From Bathynomus jamesi (lineage: Eukaryota; Arthropoda; Malacostraca; Isopoda; Cirolanidae), in the NCBI GenBank assembly GCA_023014485.1, contig JAJOZX010000920.1:832501-896500 (forward strand): a stretch of 64,000 nucleotides of DNA, read 5' to 3'. Each line of letters starts with the position of its first letter. Position 1 is the stretch's first letter. The notes beneath the pieces are model-generated. The model did not search any database, had not been told where the DNA came from, and saw only the letters and a list, made by a program, of their open reading frames with translations. The position numbers and the translations under genes are program-made. Shown in pieces: positions 10,931 to 21,205 of this stretch.

Positions 10931-11294
10931 TGTTAACCCCTCCGTCTATGGCCCGGGTGGTTCGAAGTCGACGGGGGTTCTAGTTAGGTGGCAGCAACGG
11001 ATGTGTGACTTGCAGTAGTTTTCTTCTATATTACTCTCCGAGTTCTTCTATAGTGGCTCGGAGGACTCTGATAGACTTACTAAAAATGCTGAAGGTTCCG
11101 GACTCTTCTTATAGCGTATCCGGAAAGTTTAATGACTAAGTTCTTCTGAAGAGAGCAAGGCTCGAAGGATAAGAAAAAACTATCTTTACTGTAATTTACT
11201 GCTAAAATGTACAGGTAGTGCTCAGCCTCTGAATTAGCTTCTGAATGACAATGGAAGATTTTTAGTGGGTTTATATACCCAAAAACTGCTAACA
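10931..11294 (-). repeat. 5' LTR of the gypsy element (364 bp)
   Basis: In minus orientation it starts TGTTAGCAG and ends GTTAACA, so it has TG...CA termini. A TATA-like GTATATAAACC lies about 20 bp from the start, followed by a CATTCAGAAGC-type start region, as in short arthropod gypsy LTRs. The end abuts the primer-binding-like site. No second copy is in the window, so the boundaries rest on these signals only. Confidence 0.72.
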
Positions 11295-11991
11295 TCATTA
11301 TTATTAAATGCTAAAAGGCTGTATTATTTTTGCACAATATTCGAAAATAAAGTAAATTTTTAGCTGTGGTAAGGCTTGAACGAGTAAACAAAATATTTGA
11401 AGACGAAACCATATTTTTATCTTAAACCGCGACTTTTCAGATCTGATGTTATCATGATCTGCCAAGTTAACTAAAAGTGGAAATCGGACTATGCATCTTT
11501 ACACTAAAATATGCATATGAGTGAAATTTTAAGGTTTAAGATGTACAATTTTAATGCTTAGGCAAGACATGATCTCATCTTTTATAACGAAAGAGAATGT
11601 ATACAAAATATGAACATTGCAAAGCTTAAGCAGGATTCCTTATTAAGCGAAATCTAAAAAAATGATTATGAGATTTTAAAAAACAACAGGTCACCAATTA
11701 TTTAGCAAAGTAGAAAGCAAATCAAAAATTTTATCCAAACTCGCGTTGGGCGATTTTGGTCCTTATGTAAAAATGAATACACACACGTACATACATATGA
11801 GTATAGGCATTATATAAAGTTAAATATATAAGAATATACAGGATTATATAAATACATGAACCATATAACACATGAATTTTTAAAATGGATACTTTTTCTT
11901 ACAATGGATACAGAACTATATAAATGAATACAAGAATTACATGAAGAATAAGATAATATAGGAATATGGGAATTATTTATGGTTCATTTTT

Positions 11992-12038
<47 letters not shown>

Positions 12039-12064
12039 ATAATGTTATAATGTTATAATGTTTC
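11295..12064. other. Unassigned AT-rich spacer with (TA)n
   Basis: No coding potential or recognisable element was found. A (TA)n tract lies at 11,996-12,035, followed by three GTTATAAT repeats at 12,035-12,060, just before the 3' end of the LINE on the right. Confidence 0.7.
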
Positions 12065-14202
12065 AGACCAACAAAGACCCTAGGATCCACTCATGGCTGG
12101 TCTACCTAACTGTGTTCGTAATCGTGTATTGTGTATGTCCTCCGTGGTGGCGGAGGGGACCTACAATTTTACGTGGGTTCCGAACCACAAGAACATAAGA
12201 AATTTATGTAAAAGCCGCCGGTAAATTGGCAACGACCAATTTTTACGAAACTAAATAATTATCAATTTAAAACCAATTAATTATCGATTTAAAACTAAAG
12301 ATAGAATCTCTGGATCCAGAGGATCCAGTCATAATAGACTACTATCCACAAATATGTTACACTCTATATCTATTTATAACGGACATGCAAATATATCAGA
12401 TCCAAAGAATCCAGTCAATTTCATTACGGTATCCATCAAGTCACGGTCCATATCGATTGCGGACCAAGTCAAAATTTACAATCATATACATTACAATATA
12501 TACACTTACGAGAAAAAGTGTAGGTGTGGCTGTAAAGACTGTACAGTACTGTAGAAATGTGTGTGCACCCATTTTGGGTCTCCCATTTAAAGGTGTTTGT
12601 GGGGCAAGTGAAGATCATGAGTTTTTCAATACCTCACAGTACTATGGGGGTCACCGCTCGGCAGAGGAATCTCTTTAAATGGGGTGTGTAAGGACAGAGA
12701 GTATCCCCTAACCCAAGACGCTGCCTCCCTATATCCCACAACACTTGTGTTGAGCTGTGGGATCTATCCCCAGAAAGCCTTAATTTTACTACCTTAAACT
12801 ATACCCTTTCTATCAACATATGCGTCTAATCGATTTTTAAACATGTTTATAGACGTGCTACTAATTACTTCTACCGGCAAACTATTCCAGCTATTTACTA
12901 TTCTATGCGTAAAAAAGTTTTTCGCAACTGCTGTCTCGAACCTTCTACTTGTCAACTTACACCCGTTATTTCTAGTCCTATTATATTGAGATATTTCGAA
13001 AAAGCTATCTCTATCTACGTTATCGAACCCATTCATAATTTTGAAAACCTGGATTAGATCACCCCTTAACCTCCTAGTCTCGAGTGTTGTCAATTTTAAC
13101 TCCTTAAGCCTATCCTCGTACGACTTTGACCTAAGCGACGGAATCATCTTAGTTGCTCGTCTTTGAACTCTTTCGATTTTGTCTATATCTTTGCGCATAT
13201 GCGGATTCCAAAATTGGACCGCGTACTCCAAATGGGGTCTAACTAATGATTTATAAAGTGGAACTATAATATCGCGCGATTTGTACTCAAAATTTCGAGC
13301 TATAAAACCTAACACTTTGTTCGCCTTATTGATCGCTGGTGTACTTTGTTTCGCTACTTTTAAATCACCAGTGACTATAACTCCTAAATCTTTTTCCTGC
13401 TCTACGCTTGTTAACTCTTTCCCTGACATACTATACGCAAAATTACCGTTACGCGAACCTATATGCAAAATTTTGCACTTATCAACGTTAAATCTCATTT
13501 GCCATGTGACTGACCACTCAACGATTTTATTCAGATCTTCCTGAATTTTACCTCTATCTTCGTCATTAATCGCCCTACCACCCAGCTTCGTGTCATCCGC
13601 AAACTTTGAAACTGTACTGACTAGGCCGACATCTAAATCGTTAATATATATAAGAAAAAGCAAGGGGCCAAATACAGAACCTTGAGGAACACCACTCGCT
13701 ACATTAGCCCAACACGACTCCGCTCCATCAACGACCACCCTCTGTTTCCTGCCTCGCAACCACTCTTTTAGCCAATTTATTACTACACCCCTGATTCCAT
13801 GAGCCTTAGTTTTTTCAATGAGTCTTTTGTGCGGCACGGTGTCAAACGCTTTTTGAAAATCTAAATACACTACATCAACCGCCCGATGTCTATCGTAAAC
13901 GTCAACCACGCTTTGGAAAAATTCTAAAAGATTAGTTAAGCAAGATTTGTTTCGCCTAAATCCGTGCTGCGTATTTCTAACTAGCTTATGGAATTCTAAG
14001 TGTTCGACTATACGATCCCTAATTATTGATTCCAGTAGCTTACCTACAACAGACGTTAAACTGATTGGTCTATAATTTCCCGCCGCACCTTTATCGCCTT
14101 TCTTAAAGATAGGTGTTACGTTTGCTAACTTGAAATTATCTGGTACGCACCCCTCAGAAATAGACGCATTAAAAATCTTTGTTAGCGGCACAACAATGCT
14201 AT

Positions 14203-14204
<2 letters not shown>
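12065..14204 (-). mobile_element. CR1/Jockey-like LINE, 5'-truncated (LINE-A copy 1)
   Basis: Minus-strand LINE with the C-terminal two thirds of ORF2 (12,794-14,191) and a 3' untranslated region to about 12,065. The 3' end (AACAAAGACCCTAGGATCC) matches the 3' end of the related LINE at about 59,330, which fixes the boundary. The 5' end is cut at the (TA)n tract at 14,205, so the endonuclease and part of RT are missing. 5' truncation is usual for target-primed insertion. Confidence 0.85.
12794..14191 (-). CDS. LINE ORF2 fragment: reverse transcriptase and C-terminus
   Basis: An open frame of 465 codons, unusually long for a relic. RT motifs in order: [90 protein letters not shown] (catalytic FADD), then WQMRFNVDKCKILHIG. 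The C-terminal part has LVRPHLEYAVQFWNPH, IERVQRRATKMIPSL and LETRRLRGDLIQVFKIMNG, characteristic of the CR1/Jockey-group tail. The listed start is only the first Met in the open frame; the true protein would extend upstream into RT motif 0 and an endonuclease, missing here. Not functional alone, but recent enough to be undamaged. Confidence 0.88.
   Translation of the reverse strand: MPLTKIFNASISEGCVPDNFKLANVTPIFKKGDKGAAGNYRPISLTSVVGKLLESIIRDRIVEHLEFHKLVRNTQHGFRRNKSCLTNLLEFFQSVVDVYDRHRAVDVVYLDFQKAFDTVPHKRLIEKTKAHGIRGVVINWLKEWLRGRKQRVVVDGAESCWANVASGVPQGSVFGPLLFLIYINDLDVGLVSTVSKFADDTKLGGRAINDEDRGKIQEDLNKIVEWSVTWQMRFNVDKCKILHIGSRNGNFAYSMSGKELTSVEQEKDLGVIVTGDLKVAKQSTPAINKANKVLGFIARNFEYKSRDIIVPLYKSLVRPHLEYAVQFWNPHMRKDIDKIERVQRRATKMIPSLRSKSYEDRLKELKLTTLETRRLRGDLIQVFKIMNGFDNVDRDSFFEISQYNRTRNNGCKLTSRRFETAVAKNFFTHRIVNSWNSLPVEVISSTSINMFKNRLDAYVDRKGIV

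Positions 14205-14257
<53 letters not shown>
14205..14257. repeat. (TA)n microsatellite
   Basis: About 26 uninterrupted TA units at the 5' truncation point of the LINE to the left. Confidence 0.97.
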
Positions 14258-14260
<3 letters not shown>

Positions 14261-14818
14261 GGACAGCGAGATTGGAAATAAGTTTGGAAATCGGGGCAAT
14301 TCTCTTCGTTTTAAAGTTTTTGGGGGATTAGTAATAAAACTCCGTGTACAAGCTTAAGATATGCGTTTTAAGATTTTTTATTAATTTAAATAATGGCTGG
14401 AAGCGTAAAGTAACGTGGATGCGAAGACAATTTAATATAAATGTATTTTACTCTGTTTTCTATAAAAATTAACAGTTAATTAACTTTGAATTGGCGGGAT
14501 TTTCTTTATAAAAATAATATAAAAGTGTATAGAGAGGATTGCTGAATGTTATTCTATGAGAATAATTTACCAAATTTAATATATATTTTAAGCATATCTA
14601 CTGCGTATAATTATATCCGTTTTCATATGGGAAATTTAATATATAGATTTCTCAAATCAAAAGAATGAATATTAAGATGGATGAAAAAAATTGTACGAAA
14701 ACGAGAACCGCATCGGGGCCGTGCTCGTGGCCCGGTGAACGAACATCCTTCCGCATGTTGTTGGAATAATGTGCAGTGTATTTCTTTTATTATTAAATGC
14801 ATAGCACACCCAGTTTCC
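14258..14818. other. Unassigned noncoding stretch
   Basis: AT-rich sequence between a microsatellite and a SINE-like fragment. No supported gene, TIR or repeat was recognised. Confidence 0.6.
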
Positions 14819-14960
14819 GCACAATTGGTTGGTAGATAAGGTGGGTACTCTGGGTGACCTAGTGGTTAAAACACTGGGGTACATCTGTAGTTTTAGGGTG
14901 GGGTGAAAAGTTTGACCTTCGTCAGAAAGAACAATTCGGGTATTTTTTGTCTTTCTTGGA
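14819..14960 (+). repeat. SINE-body fragment
   Basis: Contains ATTGGTTGGTAGATAAG...GGGTACTCTGGG...ACCTAGTGGTTAAAACACTGG and then GACCTTCGTCAGAAAG...AATTCGGG. The same ordered blocks occur in the tRNA-derived SINE at 30,252-30,614, and the first block recurs at 44,607-44,765. The tRNA-like head with the GTGTAGTGGTTAGCATCGCTG box is missing here, so this is a partial copy. Confidence 0.65.
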
Positions 14961-15397
14961 GTAAAAAGAAATGCGCATATATAGTTGTGTGTAATAATAT
15001 GGGATCTATGTGCGTTTGTGTGCGCATCTTGGCTGTTCAAGCGGTGTATACACTGTGCCAACTGGCTGATAATGCCTGGAGGCACTGGCTTCTACGCCAA
15101 CTGTCGGATTTCGAGTTCTAAGTCAAGTGTTGCTACCATGACCACTCATTGAGCTTCTACCTCTCGTGGAAGCTGGATGGTCTCTTCCTCTCTTCTCCCA
15201 CAAAGAGGTCAGGTGGACTTCCCCCCGGCTTGCTAGGGGAGTTCCCCTCCCCGCTTTCTTTTTTTTTGGCACCTTGGGTTTGACACTGGAGGTGCGCCTT
15301 GCAACAAGGGGGAGGGTGTTGGCACTGGGGATAGCACTGGCACTCATTGCAACATTGCATCATTGCATTGTACTCTAACCTTTTGCGCCCATACTAC

Positions 15398-15460
<63 letters not shown>
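14961..15460. other. Unassigned stretch ending in (TA)n
   Basis: Short open frames here overlap on both strands and show no family resemblance. A (TA)n tract occupies about 15,398-15,459 and is the insertion site of the MITE that follows. Confidence 0.6.
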
Positions 15461-15461
<1 letters not shown>

Positions 15462-15902
15462 AGGGGTCGCGCGTCTTAAGATACCTAAGCCGTCCTAAGC
15501 GCCACCACAGGCGAAAATGTGTTTTTGATGGATATCACTATTTTCACCCTTCCTCTATCGCGTGGTTTGGGTTATAATGACCTTACGACACTAGAAGTAT
15601 GGTTGAAAACCTTATGAAGCGAACTACTTTTTTCACCTCTATCGCCAGCCAAAGGTTCACCCAAAGTTCGGCATAATAAGAAAATACAAAAATTAAAAAA
15701 ATATATATAAAATATGAAAATCTATTCCAAAAACTCATCAACATCTTCATTAGCATACTTAGAACTCTAATTTAGCCAACAAATGAAAGTTCTAGCTCAA
15801 TTAATAACAGAGATACTATTGCGAGAATATTGCTGAACTTTGGAGGCGATTTCTGGCGAATTTTAATTTTGGCGCCTAGGTACCTTAAGACGCGGGACCC
15901 CT
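15461..15902. mobile_element. Long-TIR MITE, copy A (GAGGGGTC family)
   Basis: A 442-bp element beginning GAGGGGTCGCGCGTCTTAAG and ending with the imperfect complement CTTAAGACGCGGGACCCCT. The interior closely matches 61,147-61,585. No coding sequence. It lies in (TA)n, so its target duplication cannot be defined here. The last two bases of the right TIR seen in copy B are absent. Confidence 0.85.
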
Positions 15903-15924
15903 AATATATATATATATATAATAT

Positions 15925-15927
<3 letters not shown>

Positions 15928-15978
<51 letters not shown>
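15928..15978. repeat. (GA)n tract at the LINE-B 3' end
   Basis: About 25 GA units directly next to the 3' end of the minus-strand LINE, so (CT)n in LINE orientation. The same junction occurs in the copies at 22,719 and 23,865. Confidence 0.9.
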
Positions 15979-15980
<2 letters not shown>

Positions 15981-16965
15981 ACAAGGACAAGAGGAAGCCT
16001 CAAAGACCTTCCGGTCCACTCTGGGAGGTTCCTGTTATTAAAAAAGTTAATATTTCTTTCAACTATTCTAGCAGTATTGGAAAACTGGATAGAAAAGTAT
16101 AAGGCTCTTTCCCCACCATCTACTCCCTCCCTGCCAGAGGCAGGTATGGTAAAAGGGTGAAGAAAATACCTTGACCCTGGAAAAGTAGCCAAGGAAATTT
16201 TAGAGGAAAGTGGAGAATATATAAGATAGCACTATAATTACACATACACACATGGACACCGCGCAGGCGAACCCTGCAGAGTTACGTTATGTTTTAGTCT
16301 TAAACTATGAGATTATTCAGTACTTTTTCATCCTATTTTTAAACACATTTACACTTTGGATTGAAACAACCTCTGAGGGAAGTTGGTTCCAAATATTAAC
16401 TGTTTTATAGGAAAAGAAATTGCCGCAGACAGAGGTTCTAAATGTCTTTAGTTCCATTTTAAACCCATTATTTCTTGTCGGATTGGCATTAAGTGAGAAT
16501 AGGTTCCTGTATTCTACCCTGTCTATTCCATTGAACATCTTGAAGACTTGAATAAGCTGACCGCGCAACTTCCTTGTCTCTTAGGTAAACAGATTTAGGT
16601 GTTCCAATCTCCGTTGGTAGTTTTGCATTCTCACTGAAGGGGTCAAATTTGTAGCCCTTGCTTGTACCTTTTCTAACCTTTCTATATCCTTTCTAAGGGA
16701 CGGAGACCAAAACTGCGCACAATATTAGAGTTGAGGTCTGACTAGTGAATTATACTGTAAAGAGACATTGCGGTCTCCTTGTTCCGAAACTGGAATTGTC
16801 TTTTAATATAACCTAATATTTTTCAGGCCCTATTTTCGACTTCTGCACAGTGTTTCGACGGTTTGAGATCATTACTGATATAGACTCCTAAGTCTTTCTC
16901 TAGATCGGTCTCAGTCAAGTTCCTTCCCAAGAGAGAGTAATCGGTCTTCGGGTTTTTATAACCTA
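15979..16965 (-). mobile_element. LINE-B copy 1, 3' part
   Basis: Minus-strand CR1-like LINE, 3' UTR and ORF2 C-terminus. It closely matches the copy at 22,719-23,802. The coding part has LRGQLIQVFKMFNGID and FSYKTVNIWNQLPSEVV (16,317-16,568) with stops and frameshifts further upstream. It is interrupted after the TA at 16,964-16,965 by a mariner and resumes at 21,502. Confidence 0.88.
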
Positions 16966-17028
16966 CGAAGGTGTGTTCAGAAAGTTCCCGGACTGATCCC
17001 ACAAAATCTTTCTGGTAACACTTACGAT

Positions 17029-17286
17029 TTAATTGATGTTGTCCCCTTCAAAGTTGGCCGTATTCCTGACCGCCTTCAGTTCGTTTTTTGCATTTTGAAT
17101 AATTTCTTCCACACTTTGAAATCTTCGACTTTTCAATGCAAATTTAAGTTTGGGGGAAAAAAAAAGCTTGCTGGGGACAGATCTGGAGAATACGGGGGCT
17201 GGGGAACGACTACGACGTTGTGCTTTGCCAGGGTACTGCTGAATTGACAACGCTGTGTGTGCGGGCGCATTGTCATGGTGCATCAT
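17029..17286 (-). pseudogene. mariner transposase C-terminal remnant
   Basis: The minus-strand translation contains MMHHDNAPAHTAL, the conserved HHDNAPAH block with the second catalytic Asp of mariner transposases. Downstream FFSPKLKFALKSRRFQSVEEI corresponds to the usual FLFPKLK...RRF block near the C-terminus, but in a shifted frame with part of the intervening YSPDLAP region lost. Non-functional. Confidence 0.85.
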
Positions 17287-17488
17287 CCACGTTCTTGCGT
17301 TTCAACTTTCTGGCCGTTTTTCCTTACTGCGTCTCGCACGCGCTTCAGTATTCCAAATAAAACTGTTGGTTAACTGTTTGACCTCTAGGGACGAATTCAT
17401 AATGAACGAGTCCGTAGTAATCGAAAAAAACGACCACCATTGCCTTCACATTCGATCGGACTTGCGTGCTTTTTTTTTTCGGTCTCGG

Positions 17489-17768
17489 GGACGTCGCGCA
17501 CTTCCATTGCGATGACTGCTGTTTTGTTTCAACGTCATACCCATATACTCACGTCTCGTCACCCGTAAAGATGTTTCTGAGAAAATTTTCATCAAGATTG
17601 GCACGTTGAAGGAGGCCTTGAGACAACACGTTGCTCTTTCTGCTCGGCAGTCAAGAGTCATGGCACAAATTTGGCTGACACACGACGCATCCCCAAATTC
17701 TCTCTGAGTCTCGTGTGGCATGATCCTACCGAAATATCCATTTCGTCTGCGACTTTCCTAACTATCAA
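17489..17768. repeat. 280-bp direct repeat, copy 1 (mariner sequence)
   Basis: Identical to 17,950-18,229 except for one base (AAAGATG versus AACGATG). It contains the mid portion of the mariner transposase (minus strand: GNRRLIVRKVADEMDIS-type and RVSAKFVP segments). The two copies flank a 181-bp LINE-derived piece. Confidence 0.95.
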
Positions 17769-17949
17769 GTCTTTAGTTAGGCCCCACCTTCAATACGCTA
17801 CGCTGTACAATTTTGGTGTCCGTATCTGCACAAAAACTTCGACAGGTCAGAAAGGGTGCAGCGTCGCGCAACGAAAATGATTCCGGCACTCCACAATAAA
17901 TCTTTGCTACAGAGATTTAGATTAGAGAATTAAACTTGCATTCTCTTGA
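17769..17949 (+). mobile_element. Internal LINE ORF2 fragment between the direct repeats
   Basis: Translates in plus orientation as KSLVRPHLQYATLYNFG and onward into a degenerate RRAT...NKSLLQRL...NLHSLE region, that is, the C-terminal part of a CR1-like ORF2. Both ends lie inside LINE coding sequence, so it is not a normal 3'-anchored LINE insertion. Confidence 0.8.
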
Positions 17950-18229
17950 GGACGTCGCGCACTTCCATTGCGATGACTGCTGTTTTGTTTCAACGTCATA
18001 CCCATATACTCACGTCTCGTCACCCGTAACGATGTTTCTGAGAAAATTTTCATCAAGATTGGCACGTTGAAGGAGGCCTTGAGACAACACGTTGCTCTTT
18101 CTGCTCGGCAGTCAAGAGTCATGGCACAAATTTGGCTGACACACGACGCATCCCCAAATTCTCTCTGAGTCTCGTGTGGCATGATCCTACCGAAATATCC
18201 ATTTCGTCTGCGACTTTCCTAACTATCAA
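17950..18229. repeat. 280-bp direct repeat, copy 2 (mariner sequence)
   Basis: Second copy of 17,489-17,768, offset by exactly 461 bp with one mismatch over 280 bp. It joins directly to the mariner sequence on its right. Confidence 0.95.
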
Positions 18230-18266
18230 TCTACGGTTCCCTCGAATAATTTCACGAACACAAGCA

Positions 18267-18271
18267 ACAGT
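18267..18271. repeat. Left target duplication ACAGT
   Basis: ACAGT occurs here and at 21,206-21,210, next to ends beginning AGTCCGG. Because of local base identity, a 3-bp CAG duplication with TAGTCCGG ends is also possible. Removing the element with one ACAGT restores an open mariner frame (DDTVACVREII). Confidence 0.75.
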
Positions 18272-18711
18272 AGTCCGGTAGCACAGACCCTGATTTTACT
18301 GGAACCCTGCATTATTTGTTATAAGGCAAATTTTTACATATTTTGAAAGCTTATACCATCCCATTCAAGAATCCATCGGGTTTACACCTGACCCCCACTT
18401 GGCTTTTTCAATATGGCCGCCATTTTCCAAAATGGCCGGCGAAACTGAAAAATCCCATATCCTGGTCAATACTTGATGGAATTTGATGATCTTGGTGTCA
18501 TTTCTAGGGGTTTTTAGGATGATGAGTCGATCTGGAGGGGTTGCAGATACTTTGGGAGTCGTTTTGACCCACATTCGTCAATACTCAAGGTCATTGGAGG
18601 TCAAACGCCCGCCGAAATAAGGAATATCCCATATCCCGGGCAGTCGTGGAGATATTTTGGTGATCTTACTGTCGTTTTTATGGTTTTGGGCGAGACTGAG
18701 TAGTTCTGTAG
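18272..18711. repeat. Left long inverted arm
   Basis: Nearly complementary to 20,794-21,205, with a small extra block (about 18 bp around CATTTTCCAAAATGG) explaining the length difference. Built partly from degenerate tandem units of about 174 bp, each containing a GGATATGGGAT core. Confidence 0.88.
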
Positions 18712-18943
18712 GGTTTAAAATGAAATCAGGGATTATTTTCCCCATGGTAAGGTGAATTCCAATATGTCTAATTATTTCTCTTATTTCCAAACATGTCATC
18801 ACCTTTGCAAGTAAAACGAAACATATCAAGGTGAGTGCCCACTTGGTTATGGACCAAGAAGCGATTTATGCACGCGTCATCGGTTTGCTGATGAGCGAAC
18901 GCAAACTTGACTTGACCCATGTATTCTCAAAAGAGCTTGCGGC

Positions 18944-20389
18944 ATGGCATACCCACCCGCACTGTTCCAACCAGATGGCTTAATGAGAACTGCAGCTAAG
19001 TCCGCATTGAAGCAGAACTTGGGAGTGGAAACATCCTCTCGAACATGGGGTCGACCAACAGCTGTTATCATGGATGTGTCAGCTGTTTTGTGGACAGTCG
19101 ACTGGCCTGCTAGTGGCACAGTTGCTACATTTATCCAAACCTTCAAAGTATAGCTACCGAAACATCTTTCTCATGCATTTGTAGTACTAGCTTTTGATCG
19201 CTACTATGATTTCTCTCCGAAATCAAGCACTCGGGCAATGAGAAGCAAGAGCAGCAGAGTTCACAAGCTGGACCTCACCACCCCATTGCCTACAAGAGAC
19301 GCTGTTCTCACGTGCACCGCAAACAAGGAGCAACTAAACAGGCTGCTCTGTGAGCAAATCCTTGCTGACAGTGAGTATCTCGCAACTGTAACCCAAGACA
19401 ATGAGCTAGTGCTTGCAGGATGGCAGACCATACCGACTTCCATTGTGCGAGGCAGGAGTCGAGCAGCATTGGAGCTCTCATCATCTCATGAAGAGGCTGA
19501 CGTGATAATAACACAACACGTTATCGCACAAGCTGAGAAAGATTCTGATGTCCGCATCTCCATCATTTGTGATGACACAGACGTGTTTGCCATGCTGACT
19601 CACTTCTATGAATTTAAGAAACTAGGCTGTCCCATGATTATGGAATCTCCAGTGCGTGGCAGAAAATCAGTGGACATCCGAGCAACTGTAACCCAGCACA
19701 AAGACATCATCCCACAAATCCTCAAACTACACCCTTTGAGTGGTTGTGACACAGTTGCAGCAATACATGGCATCGGCACAGCCACTGCCATTGCCACAGC
19801 CAAGAAGGGTCGGAAGCTAGACAAGCTGGAGTCCCTTGATGCATGCTTTGACCATATCGAGAAAGAGGCAACAGCGTTCATTGTTGCATGCTGTGGAGAT
19901 AAAAAATCCTCATCTCTTACTGAGTGTCGTCAGCGAGTATGGGCTCAGAAGATAGGGAAGTCGGGAACTGCTGCACCCAAACTATGTTCTCTACCACCAA
20001 GAACGGAAGCTTTCCATCAAAATGTGCTCAGAGCCCACTATACTGTGGCGAACTGGCTCGATGCACTAAAGTGTGACCCACCACCACTTGATCCTGTGCA
20101 TTATGGGTGGGAGAGAGACGAAACAAACAGAGTTCTCATCCCAAAAACAGTTGGTGAAGGAGTGTGCTTAGCACCAGATGAAGTTCTGAAGCTAATCAGA
20201 TGTGGGTGTGAATCACAATCAGCATGCAGGCGGAGTCGCTGCGGCTGCATGGGACGCGGAATCCCTTGCACAATGTTCTGTGCATGTGGCAGCGGCTTGG
20301 ATTGCAACAATCCATTGACCCAAAACGCAAACGAAGAGCAGACTGATGATCCTGACGATCCTGACACAACCATGTCTTTTGATATTTGA
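18944..20389 (+). pseudogene. FEN1/PIN-like nuclease fused to tesmin/TSO1 CXC domain
   Basis: The frame is open from 19,238 to 20,389 (383 codons) and, past one TAG at 19,151-19,153, back to 18,944; further upstream (LLMSERKLDLTHVF, about 18,890) it continues after a one-base frameshift near 18,940. Acidic motifs are ordered as in FEN1/XPG-like 5'-nucleases and PIN folds: MDVSAVLW, FDRYYDFS, then from Met 19,238 HEEAD (84-88), CDDTD (111-115), SGCDT (168-172) and a helix-hairpin-helix-like HGIG. Residues 322-357 form a cysteine-rich CXC domain (CGCESQSACRRSRCGC...CACG), which binds DNA in tesmin/TSO1/LIN54 proteins. I know similar uncharacterised invertebrate proteins but no function. Nuclease activity is inferred, and this copy has two lesions. 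Confidence 0.78.
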
Positions 20390-20793
20390 CCCCAATAAAT
20401 GGTTACCTAACGTGAATAACTGCATCAAAGTTGTCAATACCAATCCCCCAGCTAGGTGTGAGCTTTGTTTTGCTTACGAGTTCATATCTTGTAGCTTTGC
20501 AACCTTCCATAGAATGCATGTGCCCTGCACTTCAGCATAAATTGTGGTTTATATCCGAATATCCGTATCCATATAATGTGGGTTATGTCATTTAAGCATT
20601 ATGATCTGGTTTTATCTGCAGAAAAGGTGTTAAGTGCTCAGCAGTTAGCTAGATTGTAGAAATTGACACTGAAATAAAGCAAATACAGTGATGTCAACTG
20701 TGGCATTATCATATTTCAAGGCCAAACTTTAACCTCAAATGACCTTGATTTGTCCCATGGAGTTGAAAAATGATATCCTACTGTTATCATGTG

Positions 20794-21205
20794 CCTATAG
20801 AACTACTCAGTCTCCCTCAAAACCATAAAAACGACAGTAAGATCACCAAAATATCTCCACGACTGCCCGGGATATGGGATATTCCTTATTTCGGGGGGCG
20901 TTTGACCTCCAATGACCTTGAGTATTGACGAATGTGGGTCAAAACGACTCCCAAAGTATCTGCAACCCCTCCAGATCGACTCATCATCCTAAAAACCCCT
21001 AGAAATGACACCAAGATCATCAAAATCCATGAAGTATTGACCAGGATATGGGATTTTTCAGTTTCGCCGGCCATATTGAAAAAGCCAAGCGGGGGTCAGG
21101 TGTACACCCGATGGATTCTTGAATGGGGTGGTATAAGCTTTCAAAATATGTCAAGATTTGCTTTATAACAAACAATGCAGGGTTCCCACCCCGTGCAACC
21201 GGACT
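20794..21205. repeat. Right long inverted arm
   Basis: Complement of 18,272-18,711. Tandem units begin at CCTCAAATGACC (20,732, just outside the matched arm) and CCTCCAATGACC (20,906), a 174-bp period. Confidence 0.88.

Larger units (their letters stand above)
209..11294 (-). mobile_element. Ty3/gypsy LTR retrotransposon, interrupted by a hAT element
   Basis: In minus-strand order the element has a 5' LTR, primer-binding-like site, gag with zinc knuckles, aspartic protease, reverse transcriptase, RNase H, HHCC integrase and a proline-rich tail. This PR-RT-RH-IN order is diagnostic of Ty3/gypsy (Metaviridae-type) elements. The copy is dead: a 4.3-kb hAT insertion (2,622-6,885) separates RT from RNase H, the integrase core has an in-frame stop at about 1,508, and gag carries frameshifts. 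The 3' LTR is not in the window. Without the hAT the visible part is about 6.8 kb, a normal gypsy size. Confidence 0.93.
18272..21205 (+). mobile_element. Unclassified long-TIR element with nuclease-like/CXC gene
   Basis: A 2,934-bp element inside a mariner. Its inverted arms of about 440 bp (18,272-18,711) and 412 bp (20,794-21,205) start AGTCCGG and share GGAACCCTGCATT and most of their length. The only substantial gene is a FEN1/PIN-like plus CXC protein (18,944-20,389). No DDE, tyrosine or rolling-circle transposase was recognised. The target duplication is probably 5 bp. It may be autonomous by an unusual route, or a non-autonomous element that captured the gene. Confidence 0.82.

Noticed and set aside
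17446..18182. Two near-identical minus-strand frames (MPHETQREFGD...) as a duplicated gene
   Set aside because: Both are an out-of-frame reading of the duplicated mariner transposase; the correct frame gives known mariner blocks.
19606..20443. Minus-strand frames across the nuclease-like gene
   Set aside because: Antisense shadows of the plus-strand gene, whose motifs are ordered and whose frame is longest.
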